8,092 nucleotides of DNA from Methylococcus sp. UBA6136 (lineage in GTDB: Bacteria; Pseudomonadota; Gammaproteobacteria; Methylococcales; Methylococcaceae): NCBI GenBank assembly GCA_002423305.1, contig DIVI01000089.1, positions 1 to 8,092 of the forward strand. The letters run 5' to 3'. Positions 1-7,249 of the stretch are shown here, piece after piece. Within the stretch, counting starts at the first letter, position 1; each line of letters starts with the position of its first letter. The notes beneath the pieces were generated by a model, which was not told where the DNA came from, did not search any database, and was given only the letters and a program-made list of their open reading frames with translations. Position numbers and translations under genes: made by a program.

Positions 1-1273
1 CCATCAGCAGCAAAACCCGAAATGGTCCAAACAGGGCGAACTGGTGCATCTTGTAGAGCGAAAGATAGACCATGCGGGCGACTAAGCCCTCGATCATCAC
101 CGACCCCATCAAATTGCCCATCAGATTACCGACGGTGCTGTATTTACCCAGCGACACCAACGACCCATAGTCCAGGTATTTAAAGGCTTTCTGCTTTTTG
201 CACTTGAGGCGATAAGCCAGATTCTCGAGCACCAGACTGGCCATCTGATGGGCGGACTGCGCTCGTGGCGGCACATTGACACCCTTGCCCGTCCATTCGC
301 AGGCCGCGCAATCACCGATGGCGTAGATGTCGTCATCCCGCGTCGTCTGCAGCGTCGGCTTCACGACCAGCTGATTGATGCGATTGGTCTCGAGGCCATC
401 GATGTCCTTGAGAAAATCGGGCGCCTTGACACCCGCCGCCCACACCCTCGCAGCCGCACGGATGAACTCGCCGGATTCGGTTCGCATCCCCTCGCTGGTC
501 ACCTCCACCACCTTGACGCCCAGCATGACATTGATGCCGAGACTGCGAAGCTGCTCCAGCGTGGCACGCGAGAGTCGCTCCGGCAAACCCGCCAACAAGG
601 TCGGCGCAGCTTCCAGGATATGAATCTTGATGTCGGATGGCTTGATGTGATCCAGGCCATAGGAATTCAGCAAGCGTGCCGCCTGATAAAGCTGTGCCGA
701 CAACTCGATGCCGGTGGCTCCACCGCCGACGATGGCAACATCCAGTTCGCCCGGCTTGCCGGTTCCGCCTGCGGCCTGTGCTCGCAGATACGCTTCCAGC
801 AGCCGATTCTGGAACTGCTCAGCCTCCTCGGTCGAATCGAGAAACATGCAGTGCTCGGCAACGCCGGGTATCCCGAAATCGTTGCAGACACTGCCCACTG
901 CCACTACAAGAATGTCGTAAGGAAAGGGTCGCTCCGGCATGATCTGTTCGCCGCCTGCGCTGAACAGGGGTGCGAGCCGGATCTGCTTTCTTTGCCTGTC
1001 CAGACCGTTCATGCGACCCAGCACGAAGCGAAAATGGTTATCGCTGGCCTGAGCCAGGTATTCCAGCTCATCATCATGCGAGTCGAGTGTTCCGGCCGCT
1101 ACCTCATGCAGCAAGGGCTTCCAGATATGCGTCCGGCTGCTGTCGATCAGCGTAATTTCGGCCCGGCCCTTGCGGCCCAGAGTCTTGCCCAATTGGGTCA
1201 CCAGCTCGAGACCGCCGGCACCTCCGCCGACCACCACGATTTTGGGACATTGAGTGGCACTGGATGCTTTCAT
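1..1273 (-). CDS. ndh: Type II NADH:quinone oxidoreductase (NDH-2), 3' end cut off by window
   Basis: Single-subunit membrane-associated flavoprotein that passes electrons from NADH to the quinone pool without pumping protons. Reading the minus strand from ATG at 1273 gives 424 uninterrupted residues running off the window. Seen: an N-terminal Rossmann FAD motif (VVVGGGAGG, residues 13-21), a second nucleotide-binding motif for NADH (IVGGGATGIE, 181-190), the FAD-contact YAIGD (317-321), and the NDH-2 quinone-site AQxAxQ motif (AQSAHQ, 338-343). The tail GSLVSLGKYSTVG and LYKMHQFALFGPF (370-418) closely resembles the C-terminal membrane-anchoring part of E. coli Ndh (434 residues), so only about 10-20 residues are missing. 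AGGAG lies about 6 bases before the ATG, which supports this start. The gene begins 46 bp after the CHAD gene on the same strand, so co-transcription is likely. The plus-strand open frame at 248-1285 is its shadow. Confidence 0.93.
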   Translation of the reverse strand, partial: MKASSATQCPKIVVVGGGAGGLELVTQLGKTLGRKGRAEITLIDSSRTHIWKPLLHEVAAGTLDSHDDELEYLAQASDNHFRFVLGRMNGLDRQRKQIRLAPLFSAGGEQIMPERPFPYDILVVAVGSVCNDFGIPGVAEHCMFLDSTEEAEQFQNRLLEAYLRAQAAGGTGKPGELDVAIVGGGATGIELSAQLYQAARLLNSYGLDHIKPSDIKIHILEAAPTLLAGLPERLSRATLEQLRSLGINVMLGVKVVEVTSEGMRTESGEFIRAAARVWAAGVKAPDFLKDIDGLETNRINQLVVKPTLQTTRDDDIYAIGDCAACEWTGKGVNVPPRAQSAHQMASLVLENLAYRLKCKKQKAFKYLDYGSLVSLGKYSTVGNLMGNLMGSVMIEGLVARMVYLSLYKMHQFALFGPFRVLLLM

Positions 1274-1319
1274 ACAGACTCCTGATTTTTCTTGTGATTA
1301 TGGGATTTGGAGGGGCGAC

Positions 1320-2921
1320 TCAGTCTATCCCCTTGCCCCCCCGCTTGTCCTCCACTGCGGAGGTGACGGCAGGGCGAAACAGATGGCGGAACTTCCGGCG
1401 ATGCCGGCGATTGGAAAAATCATCGAACCACGCCTCAAATCGGTCTCGCAAATGGGATTCCTGATGATGGAGATGGCCCAGCAACGCCCCGATGGCCAGC
1501 AGGGTGTCGATCGGCACCGACCGGTCGCGTAGCACCTCGGCCAACTCGCGCAGATGCCCGACCTGGACGCTCATGTCCTGGTAATCACCCAGATGCGTTT
1601 GCAGCTTCTTGAGCCTCCGCAGCAATGGCTGCATCTCATCGGCGGGATAGAGCCCCTGAAACAGCTCCATCTGATAACGCAGCTTCTTGGCGGTTTTTCG
1701 CAGTGTGTGCAACGCCTCGGGTGGGCTTTCCGGATTGATGGACTTGCCTTCCTGCAGCAACCGACGATAGAGCTTCCATATCTTTGCACCGGCCAGTGCC
1801 CCGATCGGCACGCGAGCCTTTTCCGCCGTGGGTCGGCGGGGAACCGGACGCTCGAGAAAAGACGCCCAGGCTTGGAGAAATCGGTGATGCGTAGTCGAAC
1901 CTAACCGCGCATTCAGCGCCTCATGCGCGCCATGACTCAGAGTCATTACCTCTTCGCGCAAGGGTTGCAACTGGCCCTGCATTGCATTCGGCAATTCCGC
2001 ATCCAGGCCCGCCAACGCCAGCAGAAAAACATCCATATCCCGCGCTCCACTGGTCGCCCGAGCCAGATCGGCGAACCCGTCCCGGAACCTTTGCAACACA
2101 CTCGGAGGCAGTGCAGCCCCCATCTGCCCCAGCACTGCGCGGGTCCGCCGAACCGCCACGCGATAATCGTGCAGGAACTCGGTGTCGATCTCCGCCAGAA
2201 GACCCGCTTCATTCACTTGCATTGTTTCCAGCAGCTGAAGTAGCACCTGCTTGACCGCCCCATCCGCGCGCATTTCGGGATCGGTGATAACGGCCGGTGG
2301 AATGACCGTCACCGGCCAGGCGTTGCTCAAAACCCACACTGCCGATTGATAAAGACTGGTATCGGCCACCTCGAGTGTCGGCTCGGCACACAAGGATTCC
2401 GCCAGCGCCCGAAACTCCTTGCGGTGCCCCTTGACGGGAATCAGCCTCAGCCGGGCTTGCAGCGGACTCTTTCGGCGCTTGTTTCTCACCGCCAAAGAAT
2501 CGAGGCCCAGCGCCAACACGGCGACGCCATCCGCCGCTTCGATCACCCAATCGGCGCAGGTGCCTGTCATGTCGACCTGCGGCATCAAGGCCCGAACACC
2601 CAGAATCGGAGCCAGCCAGTCATAACAATCCAGTCGGCTCAATTCAGCTGCAAATACCGGCGCCTTGCCCGACCACGGCAGCACCTCACGCAGGCCCTGA
2701 TTACACTGGCAAACACAGCGACTGAGCCCGTCCTCATCCCTTTCGATGGCCAGCCAGGCACCGGCCTTCAGTAGCCGCCGGTCAAAGGTATCCAGCAGCG
2801 TCAGCCGGACTTGGCTTTCCCTGACCAAAACAAGTCGACCGGGCGTGACCATCCCCTCAATCAGGAAGGAGGCTGGCAGCAGAAATTCCGTCGGCAGGGA
2901 TTCACTCATGGGTCTATCCAC
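1320..2921 (-). CDS. CHAD-domain protein with divergent CYTH-like N-terminus
   Basis: 533 residues if started at GTG 2921; ATG at 2909 (MSESLP) is an equally possible start and would remove four residues. The C-terminal half is a CHAD domain (about residues 225-505): histidine/arginine-rich helices with HDYRVAVRRTRAVL (251-264), SGARDMDVF (291-299), HTLRKTAKKLRYQMELF (405-421) and LGDYQD (444-449). CHAD domains are known to bind inorganic polyphosphate through conserved basic residues. The first ~180 residues have the rhythm of a CYTH fold (LLDTFDRRLLKAGAWLAIER, 42-61, resembles the usual 'FDTPDxxLxxxGxxLRxR' stretch). I do not see the N-terminal ExExK metal/phosphate motif of triphosphate tunnel enzymes, so catalysis is doubtful; a polyphosphate-binding or granule-associated protein is the better guess. 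There is no strong ribosome-binding site. The gene lies divergent from relA and upstream of ndh; the repeat element ends within a few bases of its start. Confidence 0.9.
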   Translation of the reverse strand: MDRPMSESLPTEFLLPASFLIEGMVTPGRLVLVRESQVRLTLLDTFDRRLLKAGAWLAIERDEDGLSRCVCQCNQGLREVLPWSGKAPVFAAELSRLDCYDWLAPILGVRALMPQVDMTGTCADWVIEAADGVAVLALGLDSLAVRNKRRKSPLQARLRLIPVKGHRKEFRALAESLCAEPTLEVADTSLYQSAVWVLSNAWPVTVIPPAVITDPEMRADGAVKQVLLQLLETMQVNEAGLLAEIDTEFLHDYRVAVRRTRAVLGQMGAALPPSVLQRFRDGFADLARATSGARDMDVFLLALAGLDAELPNAMQGQLQPLREEVMTLSHGAHEALNARLGSTTHHRFLQAWASFLERPVPRRPTAEKARVPIGALAGAKIWKLYRRLLQEGKSINPESPPEALHTLRKTAKKLRYQMELFQGLYPADEMQPLLRRLKKLQTHLGDYQDMSVQVGHLRELAEVLRDRSVPIDTLLAIGALLGHLHHQESHLRDRFEAWFDDFSNRRHRRKFRHLFRPAVTSAVEDKRGGKGID

Positions 2922-2925
2922 ATCA

Positions 2926-3069
2926 AGGAGCCTCGAAAACTGCGCTTCGACGAGCTCAGCGCGAACGGCATCCTATATATAACAGCCAGTTATCCGTTCA
3001 TGCTGTGCCCTTTGGCTTCGCTCAGGAGAGCCTTGTCGAAGCATGAGCGGATGGTGTTTCGGGGTTCCC
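2926..3069. repeat. Imperfect inverted-repeat element, copy 1 (MITE/REP-like)
   Basis: About 144 bp filling most of the divergent relA/CHAD spacer. The ends are diverged inverted repeats (AGGAGCCTCGAAAA at left, GGGGTTCCC at right). The centre contains a small palindrome (ATAAC-AGCCA-GTTAT). The right arm folds as an 11 bp stem (CCGTTCATGCT at 2994-3004 with AGCATGAGCGG at 3040-3050) containing the TTGTCGAAGC core that is common in proteobacterial REP-type repeats. The direct repeat ATCA flanks it (2922-2925 and 3070-3073). The 25 bp centre (2975-2999) is identical to copy 2 at 5527-5551. Compared with copy 2 the right arm carries about 24 extra bases and the left arm lacks about 24. Whether it is a MITE, REP or BIME cannot be settled here. 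Confidence 0.85.
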
Positions 3070-3252
3070 ATCAGGCAATGGGAGATCGAATTCTCGCACA
3101 GCCTCTCACCCCGACGGCGACCTATCTGGAGAGGGATGACGCCTCCCCTTCAAAAAACGAGCGATCACAACGGTCATATGACTTTGATACCATCGCTGGC
3201 CCGCTAACTGCATAAGACGGGATGCAGATCGTGCCCTCGATTCGAAAATTTC
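3070..3252. other. Leader region upstream of relA
   Basis: This 183 bp stretch between repeat copy 1 and the relA start carries no gene I can support. A weak stem is possible (CCTCTC at 3102-3107 with GAGAGG at 3129-3134), reminiscent of a decayed intergenic repeat. No Shine-Dalgarno sequence is seen in the 20 bases before the relA ATG (CTCGATTCGAAAATTTC). A TAA in the relA frame at 3205-3207 excludes an upstream extension, and no ATG, GTG or TTG lies between that stop and 3253. The relA promoter is presumably here or in the repeat, but no convincing -35/-10 pair was found. Confidence 0.5.
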
Positions 3253-5433
3253 ATGAGACATACCCACTATCACGCCGACATCTCCTCCCAACCCGATGAC
3301 GACCTCCTTGGCCGCCTGGCCGCGGGGTATGGCGACCCGGAACGGCAACAGATTGCCGCGGCGCTGGAACTGGCGCGCAAGGCTCAGGAGGAAGACACCC
3401 TCACCCGCCCCCGAGGGATTGATGTCGCGCATATCCTGCATCAATTACGTGTGGATGCGACGACCATTCAGGTCGCCCTGCTCAGCGACCCCTACATTCG
3501 CGACAGCATCGATGCCCAGCTGATCGAGCGCCGTTTCGGCGCCAAAACCGCCGAACTGGTGCAGAAGGTCAACTGGCTGAACACTTTCGATGAGTACCAT
3601 AAGGCGGAAACCAAGGAGCCGGACCAGGCCGAGTTGCTGCGCAGCATGCTGCTGGCCGTGGTCAACGATGTTCGGGCCGTGCTCGTCAAGCTGGCCTATC
3701 GATTGCAGAGACTGCGACTGCTCAAAGACCACCCCGACCCGGTCCTGCGCCGCAACATCGCACTGGAAACCCTGGATTTGCTGACCCCGCTGGCAAACCG
3801 GCTGGGCGTGGGCCAGTTGAAGTGGGAGATGGAAGATCTCTCCTTCCGTTATCTGGAACCCGAAGAATACAAACGGCTGGCTAAATCGTTGGCCTCCAAC
3901 CGCGCCGCCCGGGAAAGCTTCGTCCAGCATTTCATCCATGACTTGCGGGAAAAACTGGAGACGGCAGGGGTTACGGCGCGGGTATTCGGCCGGCCCAAGC
4001 ACATCTACAGCATCCACAAGAAAATCGAACGTAAGGACATTCCGCTCGAAGAACTATATGACCTGCATGCCGTCCGCGTCATCGTCAGGGATGTCTCGAC
4101 CTGCTACACCGTCCTGGGACTGGTTCACAGCGCCTGGCTGCATATTCCCAAGGAATTCGACGACTACATCGCCAACCCCAAGGCCAACGGCTATCAGTCG
4201 CTGCATACGGTGGTCATCGGGCCGGAAGGCCGGCCGGTGGAAATCCAGATTCGCACCGAAGACATGCACAGCTTCGCCGAATTCGGTGTGGCCGCCCACT
4301 GGCGCTACAAGGAGGGCAGCAAGCAGGATCAGGCGCTGGACCGGAACGTCAATACGCTGCGGCAACTGCTGGAGTCCCGCGACGACGAGCAAGGCATTCT
4401 CGATTCATTTCGCTCGGAAGTCTTCGAGGACCAGATTTTCGTCCTGACGCCCAAGGGCCAGGTCATTCGCTTGCGCAAGGGCGCCACTCCGGTGGATTTC
4501 GCCTATGGCATCCACACCGAGGTCGGCCATCGTTGTCGGGGCGCCAAGATCAATGGCCGCATGACCTCGCTGACGCACCCCCTGAAGTCGGGCGACAAGG
4601 TGGAAATCCTTACCGCCAAGCATGGCGGCCCAAGCCTGGGCTGGGTTGATCCGCACCTGGGCTACGTCAAGACCGCCCATGCCCGCAACAAGATTCGCGC
4701 CTGGTTTCGCCAGCAGGATCACGAACGGCACATGAAGGCCGGCAAGCACCTCTTTGACCAGGAGCGGCAGAAACTGGGCGTGCGCGAGGCCGACCTGGAA
4801 CAGCTGGCGCGGCACTTCCATCTGCCGCGGGCGGATGATCTGCTGCTGGCACTGGGCCGCACCGACATCAGCGCCGTTCAACTGGCCGCCGCCCTGAAAC
4901 CCGGCGACCTCAACCAGAAGGCAGCGGCCAGGCCCGTCCCAAGCCCACGCAAGCCGGTAGTCGCCCCAGCCAGCGACGAAATCACCATCCAGGGCGTACG
5001 CAATCTGGTGACCCACATTGCCCGTTGCTGCGAACCCAAACCCGGCGAACCCATCATCGGCTTTGTTACCGTGGTGCGCGGCATTGCCATCCATCGGCAG
5101 GACTGTCCCAACATCCTGCAACTGGCGCCGGAGAAACATGGCCGGCTGATGGACGTCACCTGGGGCGCGGAGCCCGAAGGTTTCTCGGTCGACATCGAAG
5201 CGCGGGCGCTGGATCGCAAGGGGCTATTGAAGGACATCACCCACATCCTCGCCGCCGAACACATCAACATCCTCAGAACCCACAGCTACACCGACACCCA
5301 GGACAACACCGTGGTGATGGAAATTACCGCCGAGGTCATGGACTTGGGCCAACTCAGCCAGGCGCTCGGGCAAATCGCCGAGGTGCACAACGTGCTGGAA
5401 GTCTGTCGCAAGGAGCCAGGACAGATGCACTAA
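3253..5433 (+). CDS. relA: RelA, GTP pyrophosphokinase ((p)ppGpp synthetase I)
   Basis: 726 residues, close to E. coli RelA (744). RelA senses uncharged tRNA on stalled ribosomes and transfers pyrophosphate from ATP to GTP/GDP. Domain order: pseudo-hydrolase (about 30-195), synthetase (about 225-350), TGS (about 392-457), helical linker, zinc-finger domain with CC at 592-593 and H614/C618, and ACT (about 644-715). In the hydrolase region the HD dyad of SpoT/Rel enzymes ('LLHDxxED') reads LLSDPYIRD, so (p)ppGpp hydrolysis should be lost, as in RelA. Synthetase motifs are intact: GRPKHIYSIHKK (R247 onward), D270 in DLHAVR, NGYQSLHT, and E330 in VEIQIRT. EFDD at 301-304 is the acidic EXDD motif of monofunctional RelA; SpoT/Rel have RXKD. 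ATG 3253 is the only plausible start although no Shine-Dalgarno precedes it. The gene stands alone between two repeat copies; I see no rlmD-like or mazG-like neighbour in the window. Confidence 0.95.
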   Translation: MRHTHYHADISSQPDDDLLGRLAAGYGDPERQQIAAALELARKAQEEDTLTRPRGIDVAHILHQLRVDATTIQVALLSDPYIRDSIDAQLIERRFGAKTAELVQKVNWLNTFDEYHKAETKEPDQAELLRSMLLAVVNDVRAVLVKLAYRLQRLRLLKDHPDPVLRRNIALETLDLLTPLANRLGVGQLKWEMEDLSFRYLEPEEYKRLAKSLASNRAARESFVQHFIHDLREKLETAGVTARVFGRPKHIYSIHKKIERKDIPLEELYDLHAVRVIVRDVSTCYTVLGLVHSAWLHIPKEFDDYIANPKANGYQSLHTVVIGPEGRPVEIQIRTEDMHSFAEFGVAAHWRYKEGSKQDQALDRNVNTLRQLLESRDDEQGILDSFRSEVFEDQIFVLTPKGQVIRLRKGATPVDFAYGIHTEVGHRCRGAKINGRMTSLTHPLKSGDKVEILTAKHGGPSLGWVDPHLGYVKTAHARNKIRAWFRQQDHERHMKAGKHLFDQERQKLGVREADLEQLARHFHLPRADDLLLALGRTDISAVQLAAALKPGDLNQKAAARPVPSPRKPVVAPASDEITIQGVRNLVTHIARCCEPKPGEPIIGFVTVVRGIAIHRQDCPNILQLAPEKHGRLMDVTWGAEPEGFSVDIEARALDRKGLLKDITHILAAEHINILRTHSYTDTQDNTVVMEITAEVMDLGQLSQALGQIAEVHNVLEVCRKEPGQMH

Positions 5434-5452
5434 GCCAGTCTCAGCGCTGTCA

Positions 5453-5597
5453 GGGAGCCTCGAAAAACGGCGCTTCGTCAAGGCTCTCCTGAGCTTCATC
5501 GAAGGGCTCAGCGCGAACGGGCTCCCATATATAACAGCCAGTTATCCGTTCGTGCTGAGCTTGTCGAAGCATGAGCGGATCGTTTTTCGAGGTTCCC
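5453..5597. repeat. Imperfect inverted-repeat element, copy 2 (MITE/REP-like)
   Basis: About 145 bp just after the relA stop and before the 3' end of the convergent oxidase gene. Terminal inverted repeats match at 16 of 17 positions (GGGAGCCTCGAAAAACG at 5453-5469 against CGTTTTTCGAGGTTCCC at 5581-5597). The direct repeat GTCA borders it at 5449-5452 and 5598-5601. The right arm forms a hairpin at 5546-5578 with an 11 bp stem (two G-U pairs). The left arm contains a ~24 bp block (around 5478-5501, AAGGCTCTCCTGAGC...) whose reverse complement is found in the right arm of copy 1 (around 3017-3035). As RNA the element would be highly structured and could protect or end the relA transcript, although no T-run marks it as a classic terminator. 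Confidence 0.88.
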
Positions 5598-5601
5598 GTC
5601 A

Positions 5602-5697
5602 GGCCGATAAAGACAGCCCCTCCAGAACCGAGTAGGCCAGAACACTGCACGAACTGGTCGCGATCAATCTGGCGGGCTTGAACGGTATCCTTTCAAG
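5602..5697. other. Intergenic spacer between repeat copy 2 and oxidase 3' end
   Basis: About 96 bp between the convergent relA and oxidase genes, after the repeat. No open frame, RNA gene or clear hairpin followed by a T-run was recognised. Confidence 0.4.
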
Positions 5698-7227
5698 TCA
5701 AGGGCTACCAGGCCTGAACGGACGAATCGACTGGGCATAACGAAACAGATTGCCGGGATCGACGTCTGATTTGATCGCACGCAGCCGGGGGAGATTTTCC
5801 CCGTAATACGCCTCAGCCCAATCCTGCAGGGACGGGTCCGGAAAGTTCTGGTAAGCCCCACCGCCACACAGCGGACTGATCATTTCATAAAAGCCATTCT
5901 GCCAACGATGTGCCCGATAGCGGGACGTCATCGTTTGTCCGGGAGTCCAGGTGATTTCAATCGAGGACAGCCATTGGCTGGCTCGGTGGACAAAGGCCGT
6001 ATCAGCGGGAGCGAGTGCCTGGGTCGCCCCGCCGGTCAGGTAGAACTTGATGTTCCCCGCACCTTGAGCGTTCGGCCACCGGGGCAACCAATCTCTTATG
6101 GTGGCGATGATCTCAGGCGTCATGGGACCATTGATGAAACGCGACCGCTCCTGGTAATAGCCCGGCCCATCGTCTGCCGCTAGAAAAGCGGAGGCATTCC
6201 AATAGGCCACTTGTTCTATGACGGTACTGCTCGGAGCCTTCATCGCGTTGATCGGCGCCAGGATCTCATCCAGTCTGGCAAGCGGCCCAATGAACTGACC
6301 GATGATAAGGACGTTGATAGAGGCCGGCTGGCCCGGAAGCGGCATGCCGGGCGTCAAGGTGATTTTGCAGCCAAACGCCTCGGGCGAGTTTTCCAGGTTT
6401 AGAAACAAGGTGGCCAGAAAGTCATCACTCACGGCATCCCAGGTCAATTGCAGCTCAATGGAGCGGTCAACCGGGAAGGTCTCCATCGTAAAAGCGGTAT
6501 TGATGCCAAAAATCCCCCCGGCACCCCCTCGGCAGGCCCAGAACAGATCGGCATTCTCCTGGGCATTGGCCGTGACGATTTCACCATCGGCAAGCACCAT
6601 CTCGGTGCTGACCAGCTTGTCACTGGCGAAGCCGTGACGACGCATATCAAAACCGACGCCACCCCCCAAAAGAAAACCGCCCGCACCCACCGTTGGGCAG
6701 CGACCATGCGTGATGGAACGACCAATACCCTGCAGCGCCGAATACACCGCCCCATTACGGATACCACCACCGACACGGATCGTCTGCCGAGCAGCGTCGT
6801 AAGCGGTTGTATTGAACTGCCGAAGATTGATCATCAAGCCTTCCGTGCAGGAATATCCTGCATAGGAATGACCACCCCCCCGGGTGATGAGTGGAATCCC
6901 ATGCCGTTTTGCCCATTTGAGCGATGTCGCTATATCAGCCGCATCGGCACACAAAGCAATTCCGCCGGGCGTGATCGATCGATAACGCAAGTTGTTGGGG
7001 AGCGCCAGATTGGGGAAACCCGTTTCGCCAGGGCGAATCAGCGATCCCTTCAGCTGCAGCGCAAGTTGGCGCCAGGCCTTGGGCGATAGGGTGTCGTACT
7101 TACCGGCAAGCGGGGCAACCTGGGCCAGTCCGCTGGAAGGGTAATCCAGTAAAAGGCCGCCAGCCAACGTGGCGCTTGTGGTGAGAAACCGGCGCCGGCC
7201 TTGGCTGAAAGGGTTTATCGCTGACAT
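5698..7227 (-). CDS. Tat-exported FAD-linked oxidase, berberine-bridge-enzyme (BBE) family
   Basis: 509 residues. The N-terminus has a twin-arginine signal (GRRRFLTT, 10-17, then a hydrophobic stretch to about 34, with possible cleavage after GLA at 35), so it is predicted to be exported folded with its cofactor to the periplasm or beyond. The FAD-binding type-4 (PCMH) domain follows (about 80-215), and the C-terminal BBE segment is YYGENLPRLRAIKSD...DPGNLF (474-495). Both residues used for bicovalent flavin attachment in this family are visible: H120 in RGGGHSYAG and C177 in GRCPTVGAGG. Family members oxidise alcohols, sugars or alkaloid-type substrates with O2 or another acceptor; the substrate here cannot be told. 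ATG 7227 is the only start before an upstream stop in frame, but no Shine-Dalgarno is visible. The gene begins 22 bp after the phosphatase remnant on the same strand, and converges on relA. Confidence 0.9.
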   Translation of the reverse strand: MSAINPFSQGRRRFLTTSATLAGGLLLDYPSSGLAQVAPLAGKYDTLSPKAWRQLALQLKGSLIRPGETGFPNLALPNNLRYRSITPGGIALCADAADIATSLKWAKRHGIPLITRGGGHSYAGYSCTEGLMINLRQFNTTAYDAARQTIRVGGGIRNGAVYSALQGIGRSITHGRCPTVGAGGFLLGGGVGFDMRRHGFASDKLVSTEMVLADGEIVTANAQENADLFWACRGGAGGIFGINTAFTMETFPVDRSIELQLTWDAVSDDFLATLFLNLENSPEAFGCKITLTPGMPLPGQPASINVLIIGQFIGPLARLDEILAPINAMKAPSSTVIEQVAYWNASAFLAADDGPGYYQERSRFINGPMTPEIIATIRDWLPRWPNAQGAGNIKFYLTGGATQALAPADTAFVHRASQWLSSIEITWTPGQTMTSRYRAHRWQNGFYEMISPLCGGGAYQNFPDPSLQDWAEAYYGENLPRLRAIKSDVDPGNLFRYAQSIRPFRPGSP

Positions 7228-7249
7228 GATGGTTAAAAAAATGGGGGGC

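Noticed and set aside
248..1285. 345-residue plus-strand open frame
   Set aside because: It is opposite ndh, whose minus-strand translation has clear NDH-2 motifs throughout; the plus-strand product has no recognisable domain.
2970..2985. TATATATA in the repeat centre as a -10 box for either divergent gene
   Set aside because: No acceptable -35 hexamer lies 16-18 bases away on either strand; the AT-rich run is part of the element's central palindrome.
3184..3216. Possible sigma-70 promoter for relA (TTGATA ... CATAAG)
   Set aside because: The spacing is 21 bases, too long, and the -10 matches only 4 of 6 positions.
4405..5139. 244-residue minus-strand open frame inside relA
   Set aside because: It overlaps the TGS and zinc-finger coding region of RelA on the other strand and resembles nothing; a codon-bias shadow.
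3253..5433. SpoT or bifunctional Rel instead of RelA
   Set aside because: The hydrolase HD motif is lost and the synthetase motif is EFDD, not RXKD, which both point to RelA.
2926..5597. CRISPR array or composite transposon made of the two repeats
   Set aside because: Only two copies, 2.5 kb apart, with no spacers, no cas genes and no transposase between them.
5450..5650. Small minus-strand open frame over repeat copy 2
   Set aside because: It is made almost entirely of the repeat element; palindromic repeats often create such frames.
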